Part shown: in pieces, positions 12,896-27,679 of the stretch
How positions within the stretch are numbered: position 1 is the first letter of the stretch
How the letters are laid out: each line of letters begins with the position of its first letter
Assembly: GCF_964340395.1 (NCBI RefSeq)
Contig: NC_135559.1
Location: 11,635,759-11,699,758 of the forward strand
From: Glandiceps talaboti
Taxonomy: Eukaryota; Hemichordata; Enteropneusta; Spengelidae
Length of the DNA: 64,000 nt
Reading direction: 5' to 3'
Notes under the pieces: generated by a model
What the model saw: the letters and a program-made list of their open reading frames with translations, nothing else
Database searches by the model: none
What the model was told of the DNA's origin: nothing
Made by a program: the position numbers and the translations under genes

Positions 12896-13830
12896 GCAAA
12901 GTGATTTTTACAGTATAGACAGGGTTCAGTGATTGGTGAAACGGGATTTCATTCTTAAACTTTAATTAGCATTGAAAATCATAACATACAAATTGTAACT
13001 GAGTGCACAGCCTTCATCATTTTATCACTCCCCTGACTATTCCTGAATGCCATATCTGCAGAAAACATTGGAACTATAAACCATTGACAGCAAACCTAGG
13101 GTGTTGTGTGTTGTTTATATGCATCAAGTTAGGGGGACATTGATATTTTTGATCAGAATTCGTCAACTGACTAATAGTGTGTGTTCATCAGTCATAATTT
13201 TATGTGTGTATTTTTTGGAGCTATGGTGATGTGGTGACCTTGGATGTGAATGACTTCGTTGACACCTTCATTGATGGCGTTTTTTGGCATATCTACTAAT
13301 TGTATGTGATGTATACAGGTGTTAAGTTTCCAGTGATAACACAGGATACTGGGAGGCATGTGTAACAAGTGAATTACTGGAGTGAAATTCAAATAACGTG
13401 TGTGAGGTCAACAAGACTGCATTTGTACCAATTCTAGTGAAATTCAAGGTTATTTGGAACTGGTTTCTGTTTGTTTTTAGTCTGTCTTGAAATACATGAC
13501 CTTCAAGTTCAACATGGATGTTTTTTTTTTATATAAATGGTTGCTTCACAATGGACTTGTAATGTGAGATGATGCGTACGTATGGATACAGCATTGTCAA
13601 ATTAATTGGCGGATGATAACACATATCAACTATAACAGTGCATGTGTGAATGACTGACAGAGGACGCCTTCTGCCACCAACATTTACAGGATACCTTTCT
13701 ACCACGCAGTGACCTTAGTGGTGAACAAACACGTGTATGTATGTGATACCCAGAGGAGTTTACTAGTAAATCCACCCCAGAGAAGATCGTGACAAGCTCA
13801 CTGATATCGTTTGTACCTTTTACTGTCGGC

Positions 13831-13838
13831 TATTTATA
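13831..13838 (+). promoter_or_regulatory. Possible TATA-like site upstream of exon 14321
   Basis: TATTTATA, about 490 bp before ATG 14321, in a stretch (13660-14420) less AT-rich than its surroundings. It could serve a promoter with a long leader or a 5' non-coding exon. Confidence 0.2.
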
Positions 13839-14320
13839 TCCCACCAATTAGGCACAGTAAAAGGCCTGGTACGATCAGTCAGTGCCTTTACCAACAATTC
13901 AATATTAATATACTACACGTGTACCTTGTCCCTCTTTTGCGTCCAACGTGTTTGGAATTTCAAAAAAAAAAAATTGTTCTACCAAGTCTGAACTTTGTGC
14001 CCAGTATTTGTCACTCACTAGCAAGGTTGCAGATAATTTATACTGTTGTGACAAACGCCGGAATACCAGTGCCAGTAGACTGGCATGTAGCCAGCTGTTA
14101 GACTCAATAACAGCATATGGGTCTCAGCTAACATGCACTGAAACGTGTATGTGTGTGTATGTGTGCAGACAGAAGTATCTCTCTCTCTCCCTCTGTGTTC
14201 ACCAGACGTTCATAGATACGGATAGATTTCCAGGATTATAATTTGTGTATACGTGTAGCTACACCCACACATGGATGTGTCCTAGTTGTGTATGTTTTTC
14301 ACTACTGCCAAGACAAGAAT

Positions 14321-14533
14321 ATGCATGCCCACAACAGACTTTCCATTTCCACGCCAGCTATCTGTACTGCTAGCACCCCGAGTACTCGATTGTCTATACG
14401 GAGATCATTCTACCGTACTGCTAGGGAAAAGTATAACTACGGTGCTCCATTGAACTACATATCAAGCAGTCAGTCGAGCAAAAACCTCAATAATATTTTT
14501 GATGAAGAAATACCACCAAACAACAACTCAAAG
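14321..14533 (+). CDS. Candidate alternative first coding exon of DLG, 71-residue N-terminus
   Basis: An open frame from ATG 14321 (A at -3) runs 71 codons to AAG before a GT at 14534, ending in phase 0, the phase needed for the linker exon at 50991. An in-frame TAG lies upstream at 14213, which fixes the first ATG. The product is Ser/Arg-rich at first (STRLSIRRSFYRTAREKYNY) and then Asn/Ser-rich and acidic (IFDEEIPPNNNSK). It has one Cys, at residue 15, and no CxC signal, so it looks like a soluble or protein-binding N-terminus rather than a lipid anchor. A strong pyrimidine-tract acceptor ending at 14204 could mark a preceding non-coding exon. The donor (gtattt) is weak. I recognise no domain. 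It could instead belong to a nested gene, but orientation, phase and position favour DLG. Confidence 0.55.
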
Positions 14534-15724
14534 GTATTTGTTGGTTCTTTTTTTCTCTCTCTCACTGTCTCTTCATTTTGCAGTATTTTATAGTGTATTG
14601 ATTTTCCATCTGCAGCGTGATTTAAGAGTGACAACTTTCTGCAGATCTTCTTCATGACAAATGACAGGTTTGTGGTATCTCTTTACATCAAGATAGCTTA
14701 TCTGGTAGAACGGCTTCCCTGGGGTGATGTTACTATCTTGTGTAATTCCCATGTCAGTGAAGAAGCTCTATGGATGCTGTCAATGTACAACCTTGTACAC
14801 CATACAGAATTGTACCCATTCATAATAATGCACGTATATGGTGTACCTGCAATAACATCAACATCAGTGCTATCATATATTAACCTACACATACATATAT
14901 GTCTATCTTCATTAACTCCAGTCGCAGAAAGTTCCAGGGAAATATATTTTATTCATGGAAATTGCTGGAAAATTATGTTTACAAAATTATCACTTCTAAA
15001 ATTTAGAAATTCACTTTGCATAATGAGTTAATTAGTCATCATATCAAATCAAATAACTGTCTTTTGGTGAGTTGTAGTACACAATATTCCAAGAAAATAA
15101 CCCTGTAAATTCACGGATAATTATTTTAATATGCCCCTAAACTAAATTTTAATAACTTGAAGGATAGGAATCCTGATATGAATGTTTTGATGTTAGGTAG
15201 TGGTGTTTGCCAGGGTTTAAAAAAATGTGTAGTTGCAAAAAAATATAGAAAGGTGATGATGAATTTCATATTGTTCCTCATTTCAGAATCATAATATGGA
15301 AGGTAACACAGAAATGCGAGTTCATGAAATTGAAAGTATTTTATTTACTAAAAAAATTCATAGTAGTTAAGTAATAATGATACATAATACATGGTTTATT
15401 AAAACAAAATTGTGACCAAAATAAAATGGTCAAATTGCTTGAGTTCACATATCAGTAAAATCAACATGTTGAGAGAAAAACAACAGAAAAAACAAACAAA
15501 ACAAAACAATAAAACGATCTGATTCAATAAAACAAGTCGTACAAATCGTAAAATCTAATAAAATGCAAAGGATAATGATCAAGGTTCAAATGTCATTTAC
15601 AGGGAAGAATAAAAGCGGGTACACAAAAACTAAAATTAAAACAAAACAAAACAAAACTGACAAAATAAACAAGTAGATTTTACCTATTTAATATGTTCAA
15701 ACCTAAAACTCGAAATTGTTTGCA

Positions 15725-15970
15725 TGTTCAGTGTTGCAGCCAGAGGGGTTTTTTTGGGTCATTTGACACACATTTTTTGGACCTGACCCACAATTTTTGA
15801 AGTGATGGGTCATAGATGACCCACACTAAAACTGTGTGCAAATATGTTTAGTAACATGACGACACCTACATGTATAGCAACAGCTAAATAATTGTCTATA
15901 TTGCATAGATAAAAGTCTCGGGGCACTATGTCCCACTCTTTCAAAAGGCTGGCTGCAACACTGATGTTTT
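15725..15970. mobile_element. Fold-back element
   Basis: Ends cagtgttgcagccag and ctggctgcaacactg are exact inverted repeats. The interior has further complementary blocks (gggtcatttgacac, gggtcatagatgaccc). Confidence 0.7.
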
Positions 15971-16907
15971 CCTACAAGGCTAAACAGATGTCATTCTCAT
16001 TTTATTGCCTTGATGTATTACACTACTCCTGTGGTCTAGGAATAATTTCAGTGCCAAACCCATCATTTCCATACCTCTAGGTCAAAGTGTACCATTATTA
16101 TGAAATAAAATACCCTGTCATTGACTGGATATATGGTTTACATATTTGGCATTGGTATATGTAAATTAGTAGATTAATATTCGTTTTGGGATATCAACTA
16201 GTATTGTTCCAGAGTATGTTATTTAATTTATTGATTATGTAATAGAAGTTAGTTTAATAACATGTGTATGTAGTTTAAACTATTGGCTATTAACATGTAT
16301 GTGTTTGTTAGTTTGAAGTATAAAGCTAAAACTTAATTATGTAAATGAGATGCAGGGACAAATATTTACTAGTATGTGTTTATGAGGATTTTATGATCTA
16401 GGTGTACAGTGAGGGTAATCTAGTAAAATTGATATATTTCACTCATATTTCATTTATCCCGGTATGACATATTAATCATACAGGTGAGATGTTATTCTAG
16501 GCTAGACATGTTTTTCTTGTCTGTTTACACAGTATGATAATACCAAGGGGGAAACCTAGTGAACCATTTTGTACATACATGTACTGTATATGTATTCAGA
16601 GTGTTTGCCAAGGCTGTACTAACCTTGCTATTGAAGAGAGGTAAGACTATTACTATACAAAGAAGGTGAAATTTATGCAGGAAAGTACGATATGGTTACT
16701 TTGGAATGATAAATTGGAAACAAATGCGGCATTTTGATTTGTCTACCATGGACCTTGATTACGCAATGATTTAATTATTCAGTGTTGATGTCACTTCGAA
16801 ACTGGTGGAATAAATTAAATTATAATATGTCCATAAATTGATGGTAGTTGGTGTCCTTGGTCCCTGTTCATGATGGGTCTTCTTTGTCTGATGTAGATGC
16901 CTTTACT

Positions 16908-16951
<44 letters not shown>

Positions 16952-16952
16952 G
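16908..16952 (+). repeat. Microsatellite (TTG)n
   Basis: About 15 TTG units. The minus-strand poly-Gln frame is an artefact of the repeat. Confidence 0.95.
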
Positions 16953-17744
16953 GTTTGTTTTTTTGTGTTTGTTTTTTGAGAGGGGGGAGGGAGGGAATCC
17001 ATCACACAAATTTATGTAGTCTTGTACATGTACGCTGTTTTTTGTCAAAGTTTACAACATTCTAAATATAATTAAATGCTTGCTTGATATATTGAACCAG
17101 ACAGTACACTGGTAAAATGTGTCGGATGACAGCTATAAACAAAACCACTTTTTAACTACTATGTGATATAAGTAATAATGATGAAAACATTGTCAACAAC
17201 GTTCTAAAGTCCCTCGTAGTATTTGTAGTCTAGTATTATCTTTCATTGAATCACAAGTTCTCTCTGAGATGAATCTGTACCATGTTGATATCCAGACTAG
17301 GTATTTGTAGCTGAAATTGTTTGTTATGTTCTAAGTGGCATATCAGTCCATCACCATTGCTCTAAAAACCTACAAATTGACCTAAAATATGACAGCAAAG
17401 AGATCATTACATCATAAATTGTTAACTCTAGTACTAGTAGTAGTCTTTGGAGATAAAAACAGAGATAAACTACAAATTGAGGTCACACTCATGTAGTTTG
17501 TAAAGTTGAGACATACTTACAGTGTTTGGAAGTCAGCCATCCTATCCAATTTAATTTACCTTCAGTCAAGTATGCATGTACTTAGTTTGTAATTTAACTG
17601 TAATACGGCCTCTAATAGGGATTGGAGACTTGCTTTATTAGTTTAGTTGCCGGATGGAGAGTTAATATCTAGTATTATTTGTATCCATGGAAATGTAATG
17701 CAATGTTCTCGTGTTTATGCCAGTCTATGTGCAATCAGGGATTT

Positions 17745-17900
17745 TCGATAAGGATGCGTAAGTAGATAAACTCTACTAGGGTTTCTGTGTCATTTTACCA
17801 AGGTTTCCAAACATGGATTCTGTGGAAAAGACTGCCTCTGTTTCCCTTTTACCCATTTCTGTTAGCAGGGTTCCCAACCTTAGCAAAAACACTGTGCAAT
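17745..17900 (-). mobile_element. MITE-like family D, copy 2 (inverted)
   Basis: tttcccttttacccatttctgttagcagggttcccaaccttagcaaaaacactg is the reverse complement of the family D left half. Confidence 0.65.
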
Positions 17901-18904
17901 GATAGAGTCATCTTAGCTTAGATCATTCACACTTGTGGATTTCAACTTATTTCCTTCTGTAGCCTTGAGCTAATAATTTTGTATTCAAAAATAAAATTGT
18001 CATGATGTCATACAGTGACGTTTCAACCTCACTTTATAGATACATCCAAGTCTGTTATGAAATCTATCCCGCTCTGATTGGCGCTGATCCCATCTAGTGA
18101 TACCGATTACATCGCACAGTCCCCACCCTCCTTATTGATTCTGATCATGTGATGACACCCCTGATGTCATCTGACACAGTGGGTATTTTCAAAAACCTGT
18201 TAGAATTTCCACCTTCTTTCTGGCTGCGGCTTCATTGAAATAGAATATTGGAAGCCTAAGGCTATAAGCTTCTTTGGAGAGATAGTAGTCGAAATCTGCT
18301 TATACGAAAGATTGATGCCAGAGTCGTCTTTGCAATTGTTACAAACGTTATCAAAATCTATCTCCTTTCATTAGCTGTTTCTTTTGGTCTCACATTTTAT
18401 TCAAAAGCAGCCATATTGGATTTGTCGCAGTTGTTGACAACATAATAATCAGGCGCATTTTATTAAATATACCCATTACTATTGAGAAGGAATACAGTAT
18501 CTATACACATTTGTACCATTATGGTTATGGTTTACCCATCCATCTCAATAAACAATAATGTACAAGTGAATGGGTAAAACCAGTGCTTTGTATATTTACA
18601 CTACGAAGTGAAAGGAAATTTTTTTTTTCCATTTTGGGACAAACTTTTAACGTGATTGACAGAAATTATGACAGTAAAATTAATCTCATTTTGACTGTCG
18701 TAGATGCTACGGTACAAAGCGAATACAATAATAAAATAAAGCAAATGAAAGAACAAAACAAAATGGTATGATAGGTAGTATAAGTCTGCCGTCAAAGATT
18801 ACAGAAGGCAAATTGTAAATTGAGGACATCACCATCTGACCTATATTCATAGGTCATCACATGAACATCTGAATAAATTATCAAAAAAGCAGACTACATT
18901 TAGT

Positions 18905-19135
18905 TTTATTATGTATTTAGTGTACTGTAAACCTACATATTTTCACGACTAGAAAATTTTGTGATTTTACAGTCTTCATGTAGTTCACAAAGATTAATTT
19001 TCACTAATAACCATACTGGTACATTGTATTATGCAGAAATATATATTTTCGTTACTACTTATTTTCACGTTTTTGTTTTGTAGCGAAATTAGCGAAAATA
19101 AATCTTACGCGAACATTTCCAGGTTTACAGTATCT
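18905..19135 (-). mobile_element. MITE-like family B, copy 2 (inverted)
   Basis: Runs from tactgtaaacctacatattttc to gcgaacatttccaggtttacagta, so the ends are inverted repeats of TACTGTAAACCT. The interior carries the reverse of the ttcgct / gaagac blocks. Confidence 0.7.
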
Positions 19136-19909
19136 TTCAGAATATAAGGCTTACAGCCTGAATGGATTGATGTTTTCGTCATATTCACATGGAGATAATA
19201 AAATGTCATTCTGAAAGTATATTGTTATTTATGTACAGATGTTTGATGAACGTTAGTCTTGAAATAGCAGAAAGTGAGCTGAATACACATGCAAAAAATT
19301 GAGCAGTATAATGCCGAAGTTACTAAAATGTTGAAAAATGAAGAAAATAGGTGTTTTGGAATGCTGAAACTTTGTATACCACTACAAAAAATAAAAAACT
19401 TGTGCTTGAAAAATATTTGAAATAAAATAATAAGCTTGTTAAATATGTGAGTTTAGGTAAAATTATTAAATTTTTTAGCGACAAAAAGGGTTGTCCATAT
19501 GAAAAGTACAGTTTGTAGATGTGTTAAAACATTATTTCAGTACAGTATATTATTGTGTATTCTAGATATTAGATGTATGCAATTTTTATCTCATATCTTG
19601 AATTCAAACTAGGTCGTCCACAGACCGTAAAGTTTGCTGTCATTTTTTCCATCAGTCATATCTCTGAGATGTCAGGGTGGTATAGATTATTATGTTTTGT
19701 ACAGTATACATATCACTATGATCTGGGCTCTGTTTACGATTTATCATGGCTGCATTGTCTTGTTATACATGTACTGTAGTTATGATTTAGTAATATTATG
19801 AAATAAGATCACCTCTAATCTGATTGAAAAAATACTCACACCAATTGTCTCTAATGTTGTTGCATTTTTTGCATTTTTGTGGTGACAAAGATGAATAACA
19901 TGTACATAA

Positions 19910-20431
19910 TACATACACACACACACACACACACACACATAGACACACACATAGACACACATTCATACTGTCACACACAATGTCATACATTATAACACAT
20001 GCATACTGTCACACATGCACAGAGATGCATACTGTCAGATACAAAATGTACATACACATGGATAGTTGTCGTGTGCACACATACATACAATCATACACTT
20101 ACACTCACATGCACACTATCACATACGTGTGCACACATACATACAATCATACACTTACACTCGCATGCACACTATCACATACATGGACATGCATATACAT
20201 ATGCATACTGTCACACATACATAGTCACATAAATGTATGCACACACACAAACACACACACACATATACATACATACATACATACATACATACATACATAC
20301 ATACATACATACATACATACATACATACATACATACATACATACATACATACATACATACACACACATATACATACATACATACATACATACAGACATAC
20401 ATACATACATACATACATACATACATACATA

Positions 20432-20496
<65 letters not shown>
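19910..20496 (+). repeat. Compound microsatellite (CA)n / (CATA)n
   Basis: CA-rich from 19910, a long (CATA)n tract at about 20262-20430, then (CA)n to 20496. All frames here are repeat translations. Confidence 0.97.
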
Positions 20497-20497
<1 letters not shown>

Positions 20498-21290
20498 TTT
20501 GAATGGCAAAGTATAAATTACGGGTCTAGAATTCAAAATCTACCATAAAGCTAAAAATATGAAACATTACATATGTAAGGCAATATGGATATTTGTACAC
20601 AATTATGTAACATATATCATAGCTTTCCAGTTCTAAATTTATACATGACAAAATGAAAAGGGTATGTTACAAAAAGGTCATTTTCAGTAGATATTTTAGT
20701 AACAGGTTAATTCCAACTTTTTAACACATTCTCAGCTGTAATGCATTTAAGTTAAAATGTTGAGTGCTGGACAGATGGATGGAAAGATGTAGATTTGTAC
20801 ACTAACAGTTAAACAGCTGTTAGACACAGATACTTTGCCTACTTGTTGGGAATGGTAGTTATTTTGTCTAGCCAGACATACATAGTATAAAATGTATGAG
20901 GTACAGTATAGGTCTGAATGCAGATTTATTATTATACATGGGTGATTTCATTAAGACAACAAACATCAATTTTTTAAGTGCAGTCTACCATCCATATGCA
21001 TTTGGAGTATGTGGTGGACTTGACTTGACTTGACCATACTACTTGTAATAACGACAATCCAGTTTTCGGTTTACTGAGATAGAGACAAACTAGAACAATT
21101 ATTGGGACGTGATATAAGGTATTGAATGAATATTGGTTGTATTGTTCCCACCTGTCTGGTAAACTAAAAATAAAATGTGCTTTTTGAGATGCAAATATAT
21201 ATATTTATATATTATATAATTTTATATACGTGTATAACCATATTATTTGAAATGCATTAATTTGGTGCAATAAAAATGATATTTTTATAC

Positions 21291-21537
21291 ACATTACACA
21301 CACACAAACACACATACACACACAAACACACACATACATACACATTACACACACATACACACACACACACACACACATACATACACATTACACACACACA
21401 CACATACACACATACATACACATTACACACACACATACACACACATACATACACATTACACACACATACACACACACATACACACACACATACACATACA
21501 TACATACACATCACACACATACACATACACATACACA
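21291..21537 (+). repeat. Compound CA-rich microsatellite
   Basis: (CA)n blocks interspersed with cattacacacaca and catacata motifs. Confidence 0.95.
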
Positions 21538-22254
21538 GAATTATATATTAATATATTCTTTGATAGGCATGTTTTATGAAAAAAAAACACATGAGAAATA
21601 CATACAGGGCGGTAGGAAATATTTGTGATGAAATTATGGGTCAGTAGAGAACACTGGTCAGGCATGTGGTTGATTGAACTTTACAAGTATGTGAGGGGAG
21701 TGAACTAGTTGATGGTGTGGACAGATACATGTAGATATTAGTAAGTGTGTGCGTGTGTGTGTGGTGATACGGTAGTGTTATAGACAGGGTTAAGGAGATA
21801 AGGAGCATGGTAAGAAATTGCATGCTCTGAAAACAGATGGCAACAAATTTTTATTTTTATATGCAAGATTTCCTCCAGGTTGAGTCATAATATTATCTAT
21901 ATTAACCCATTTTAGAAGCTTACATGGCTGCCAAATAAAACCAGCTGAGTTTATGCTATTGGAAAAGAAAATCTTGTCAATTTCCTTGAAACAAGAAGGT
22001 GGACACCAAACTTATTTTATTATTTCAAAAAAGAACCAGAAGCAAACTGTCATATGGCAGCATTTAACAAGATTTTATGGACTTTGATTTTTAGTGAAAT
22101 TCAACCCCAAGGCATGTTCTACCATAAAGTGAAATCGGTACTTTCTATTAGATTAGTAAACTAAAATATAGTGCAGATAGATAAAAAAACATACAAAATT
22201 TGAAATGTGTAAACATGTTCATTTGATGATCATATCAGGCATAGAATAACATAC

Positions 22255-22530
22255 CATGGGGGTGAACAAATCATTCTGTGAAGTGATGGTCCCCGGACCA
22301 GTGTCTTAAAAAATCCAGTGGTCCTGCTGAAAGAATTAGTGGTCCAAGGTCCCGCTAATGTGAAACATCAAATCTTATCTATGAATCTCTATATTCAGAT
22401 GACTTTTTAACATAGTTATTAACAGTAAGGTACTGGTCCAATGGACCAGACAAGGTAAAATTTGTGTGGTCCCCCCAAAAAAAATCGCTAGTCCCGGACC
22501 CAGGACCCGTGGATTTGTTCACCCCTGCAC
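22255..22530. mobile_element. Fold-back element rich in GGTCC
   Basis: ggggtgaacaaatc near the left end pairs with gatttgttcacccc at the right end. The interior carries repeated gtggtcc / ggaccag blocks in both orientations. Confidence 0.75.
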
Positions 22531-23239
22531 GTTATAATACATGTACAAAACTAAAATTGATTTAAAATAAAAGAATTAAATTAATGAGCCATCTTGACAA
22601 CTGCATTCACAGTCAAACTAGTGGAATTGATACTGTGTGTTCAGAATTTAAAATATGTAGGAATAATGTACACCTGAGCACCTTTATTTTGTAATCACAT
22701 GGAAGTATGAGAGAGGTCGGTGATCAGTGTCTGCAGAGTTCTATGACTTCTGTACAGCTGTTCCGATAACCTTTGACCTCGGAAGTGTGTCTGGCTGACT
22801 CTGTCAGTTTATCTAACATTTATTATTAATCGGTAGATAAATATTATGATAGAGTGTTTGATGTATGTCTACAGATAATTCAACAAGGTGAATTTATCAA
22901 ACTGGACATGTATTATTTAGAAAAAATAAAATTGATAATTAGGTTGGTGTTGACGGGAGTGATTTGTGTTTTTTGATTGTGAAAAAAAATGATTGAAAAA
23001 TTCGGAAATGAAGAAAAATAAATGTTAATGTTTGTTTGACTTGATTGTGATTGATTAGTGTGTCCTGAAGGAGGATTTGGAATTTAGTAGAAGTTAGTAT
23101 CCACAATAAGTTAAAATGCAGTCTTAAATATCATTAATCACCGTATGTAGAATTCAGTAAATTAAAGTTGTATATTACAATTTTGAATATTTCAATTTCA
23201 TAGGTGGAAAAGGGATTTGCGGATTTTGGCAGAATTTGA

Positions 23240-23420
23240 CTTGTAAGGTCTTAAAAAAATTTGTTTGGTTCCGGTTCCCACATAGTTTTTCAAACCGACC
23301 CTAAACTTTTTTTCTCCGTATTTGAGAAAAAAATAACTAAAATTAATCATGAAAATTGTGAAGTCTCACAAGAAATAGTAGATGCGGAAACTGGCATCAA
23401 CTTAAAAAAGACGATATAAA
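23240..23420 (-). repeat. Dispersed repeat family G, copy 1
   Basis: cacatagtttttcaaacc, aattgtgaagtctcac, aatagtagatgcgg and actggcatcaactta match, in inverted orientation, the copy at 30095-30295. Confidence 0.6.
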
Positions 23421-24709
23421 ACTGTTCTTCCAATCTGTAATGGCTGTACATCTGATGAGAAGAAACCAATAACACAGAGACCATATGAAAAACAAGGGAA
23501 AACATATCTACCTGTACTTGATACTCACAAAAAAAAAAAAAAAAAAAAAATCTACTTAACCTCCACTATTCTAAAATTGAGTGTAATTGGAACCACACAA
23601 TTTTTTTTATACCTAACCTCAGGAATTTTGTTTGAAAGTTGAATTATGTTGTAATGAATGAATATATAAATAAGGTATAGTCATAATGCAAATATTTTGT
23701 ATCCATGCCAGTGTTGGAGTTATTTCTAGACATGTGATTGTTTTAAATGTACATTTTTCCTGGCAGTATTGCGTAACCATGGTATCTAGCAGAAAGTTGT
23801 CAAATTTGGGGAATTAAGTGCATGTACATGTAGGTGTTACTTGTTGTACTTCTAGGGTATACAAAGAAAACATAGCTGTGTTTGTCAAAGTAGTCACGTT
23901 GCCAGTTGAAATGTTTAAAGATTATCTGAGGTAAAAGAGATGGCCGCAAGACAAGTAATGATGGATTTCACTGCCAGACGAGCAATACTGCACTTTTAGG
24001 TAGTTGTAGCACTAGTTAAATGGTTGCTTCACTCTCCGGTAATATATTACATGTTTAAAATGCAACGTGACTGCATGTGTTGAATTATCTAAAATTGTCA
24101 TGTTTGAACCATTTGGTTAACAATGCAGTGCATCCATGTAAGGAATGTATACACACAATATATGGTACTTTGCATATCAAAATGGTGGTCAGATTTCTAA
24201 GAAAAGTATATTTAAAATACATGAATATGATATGATATAGTTTATGAAATTATAATGGTATGAAATACATTTGTCTCTTTTGATGTTTTATGCAGTGAAA
24301 TATAAATGTTTGCAGTTTGTAAATTCTGATAATAGGGTTAATTTGGTACATATGTATGATATGTAAAGAGAAACATTATCACTGACTGAATAACTAAATA
24401 ATTGTGTGATCAAGGTCGGTAGTAGATGAATCGAAATGTCGCATTTGTTTCCAATTTATCATTCCATTGAACCATGAACAATATAAAAATTCTCCATGAT
24501 TTGCATATAGTTTTGAGTAATTTTTGTGCAGAAAGGTTTTCGAGTAAAACTTCTGGAGATTTTATGTAGATATATTGAAAATGATACCACGGAGAATATA
24601 TGTTATGTTAGATGCATTGACCTACCCCTAGAGTATTAGGTGAATTTTCTGTAGAGCAGAATACTTCAAAATGTGTAAATACTATGATGTTGGTTTTAGG
24701 CTGTTTCCA

Positions 24710-25070
24710 CACCTGGGACATTATGAATATATTTGTAAGTTAGCCAGGCATCATGTCCTGCACATTTCGAGACATTTTTCTGAACTTTTCATGCGCAGCC
24801 TGGGCACCGAGCTATTTATTATGCCAGGAGTCTAATATCCATATTTTAAGAACTTGTGTTCTTGCCATGCAGACCTTGGGCATCAAAGTAGTTATGAGGC
24901 CAGGAGTCTTATCCATATTTTAAGAACTCGTGTTGTTGTCATGCAGACCTTGGGCATCAAGACAGTTATGAGGCCAGTAGTCTTATCCATATTTTAAGAC
25001 AGTTTATAATCTTTCCATGCAGAGTCTGGGCACCATGGTCGTTAGTATAAGCCAGGAATGGTATCCGTAT
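24710..25070 (+). repeat. Degenerate tandem repeat, about 80-bp unit
   Basis: Four or five copies of tatgaggccaggagtcttatccatattttaagaact...catgcagaccttgggcatc. Confidence 0.75.
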
Positions 25071-25743
25071 TTCTATACCCAGACATATTTCGATCTTTCC
25101 AATTCCATGCACCATGCAAGTACTATATATCCATAATTTGAGTATTTCAACAAGTATTTGTACAAGATGGAGAAAAGACAAAGATGTCGGAATTATCATA
25201 AATGCAGTCACAACATATCAAATATAGATTTAATGCAAATAAATTATCAAATTACAAAAAATGTGATAACTATAATATATTAATATAATTCATAGTCATG
25301 TGTACTATAACTACAGATAATTATAGAAATACAAATTGATTATTACTAGGTGGTATTTATATAGCTGTACAAAGGGAATATAAGTAGTCAGAGATATGAA
25401 TTTATCATAAAATACACAAGATGATCTCATCGTCAGTATTACTGTACATGCTATTTGTGCAATTGTGTGGTCACAGGTTACAAATAGGTTACAAACTAAT
25501 GAACTTTATGATACATTGTAGATATAAATGTTAATTCATTTGTTCATTTGCAGACCAAGGCATAATTTGATAGACTTTCTGAGCACTTACATTTGTAATT
25601 AATATGCAGTTATATATTTAGTATGCGTAATTAGACATTAGTATGTGTAATTATGTATTAATATGCGGTATCATACATTATTGTGTTTCCATACATTAGT
25701 ATATGTAATCATACATTAATTAGTATGTGCTTCCATACATTAC

Positions 25744-25815
25744 TGTTGTGTTGTGTTGTGTTGTGTTGTGTTGTGTTGTGTTGTGTTGTGTTGTGTTGTG
25801 TTGTGCTGTGCTGTG
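25744..25815 (+). repeat. Microsatellite (GTGTT)n
   Basis: About 13 GTGTT pentamers; followed by a shorter (ATGTT)n at about 25876-25935. Confidence 0.95.
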
Positions 25816-27679
25816 TTTTTGTTTTTGTGTTGTTGGGTCAGGTCACATCGGGTCAGGTTAAGATGCTCTTATAATATGTTATGTTATGTTATGTTATAGT
25901 ACATTATGTTATGTTACAATGTGTTATGTTATGACTCAAGAATAAAGAACGTGTGCCTAATAATAGTTAGTACTCTCAAATAAAATATATTAAAATAATT
26001 ACAATTTTTTAACACTCAGTTAACAGCAGTGTTCAAAATGTATCAACTATTCCTGTAATACTAAACGTAACCATAAAGTATTTATAGATGTCTACTTTGA
26101 TAGTCTAATTTGGTGTTTATCACGGCTCATATGTATGTATGTTATTTTTGTAGATAAAAGTTATGACTGAGTTAAGTCTGTATTCATTACCCATATATAT
26201 ATGGTGCAATAAGTGTGTTTTGTAATGATCTTAGTAAAAATTATGTCTGTGAGAAAATGTCTACATTTGTACCGATATTACGAAATTTAATAAAAGGTTC
26301 AAAAAATTGCTGTTTAACGATTTCTTTGGAAAATAATGTCTGAGAAAATGTCCAGATTTTTATGATGTTCTTTTAAACAGTTTACATAGCATTTGTTTAT
26401 TTATTTGATATAGTTGTTGAAAATTGCATGGAAGTAGAGAGGGGCCCCACAGACTGGTAGCCTCATATGTGCAGTCTTTATTTCATGTTATAGAGCTATA
26501 TTATTTTATAGCATCTGATGTTGGACAAATTTTATTTCAAGCCCGTGATGAAATTTTATATTTGAATAGAAATTTGTGAAATTTTTGTAAATTTGTCAAC
26601 ACTCTGTCAGATGTACGTGATTAAAGTTGACCTTTTAAGTTGAAAGGAACATGTGCCTCAATTTTGTTAGCAGCATGATTAAGTATAAATGTTATTTAGG
26701 AATATTTTCGTGATGAACGGGCAATAGACAAGTATGTTTGAAATCTCAGTTATGTTGTCACAGCGCCCTCTGGAGGGCTAAAATTGAGTTCCCTCAAAGG
26801 TCAACATGGAGGTGACACAATAGGAAGAGTTCCTAAAATTCATTTTCATGCATATGAAATTGTAAACATCTGCCTGTAGTTCAGTTAAAATCCACCCTTG
26901 TTGAAACTGAGAGGGCTTCTATTATGCCATGATTTGATTAGTTAGATTGCATTCCGGCTAGTTTTCCATTGTAGAAAATTGATTTCATTAGCTCTGATAA
27001 TAGACACAGGAATAGATAAAGTAATCAATGTATAATTAGCAGTATTAGATTTGATATTCCTGTGAAGTTAAGTGTTGGAAATAACAACAAAAGTACAAGA
27101 GAATGAGATTTGTGACTGTTGGTGAAATGATGGTATTGACTTTCTGCTCATCCATGCATGTTATCTATGACAGATAACACAGTTTTGTTAACATTGGTGA
27201 AAACCTTTAATAGAAATGTGAAAAGAATTGAAATGTTAAGTCAGGCTATCTCTGTACCGTCTAAAGAACAACAAATTATTTTTGTGGGTCAAAATGATAG
27301 AAATATCCTTCGTTTTTGAAAGAACTTTTGACCAGCAGTTTTATATTATGTATGTGTGTTTTCGTAGCTGTTGTACTATTTTCATTTTTAGTTGTTAGTT
27401 TGTTGTACAATGCCCTGAGCGTGTTTCTTTAAAAACTGAAATGATGCAGTAATAAATAGGGTAGTAACAGATTGGGATTACCACATTTTGCTGGGTTATA
27501 ACCAGTTATTTTGTGTCTGTGGTGTGTCAAATTGATTTATTAGAGTGCACAGTGCTGACTACTTCGTATAACATCCAAAGAATTTCAAATTTCCAGATGT
27601 GTGAAAAATTGAAATTGTATGTGTACTTCACAATGTACAGAAAATAGTTTTGTAATTTTGATTTGAATGTTCTTTTACT

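Noticed and set aside
19980-20548. Long frames of Tyr-Ile-His-Thr or Cys-Val repeats on both strands
   Set aside because: Translations of CA/CATA microsatellites; the same applies at 21257-21551, 41009-41392, 51419-51870 and 62405-63035.
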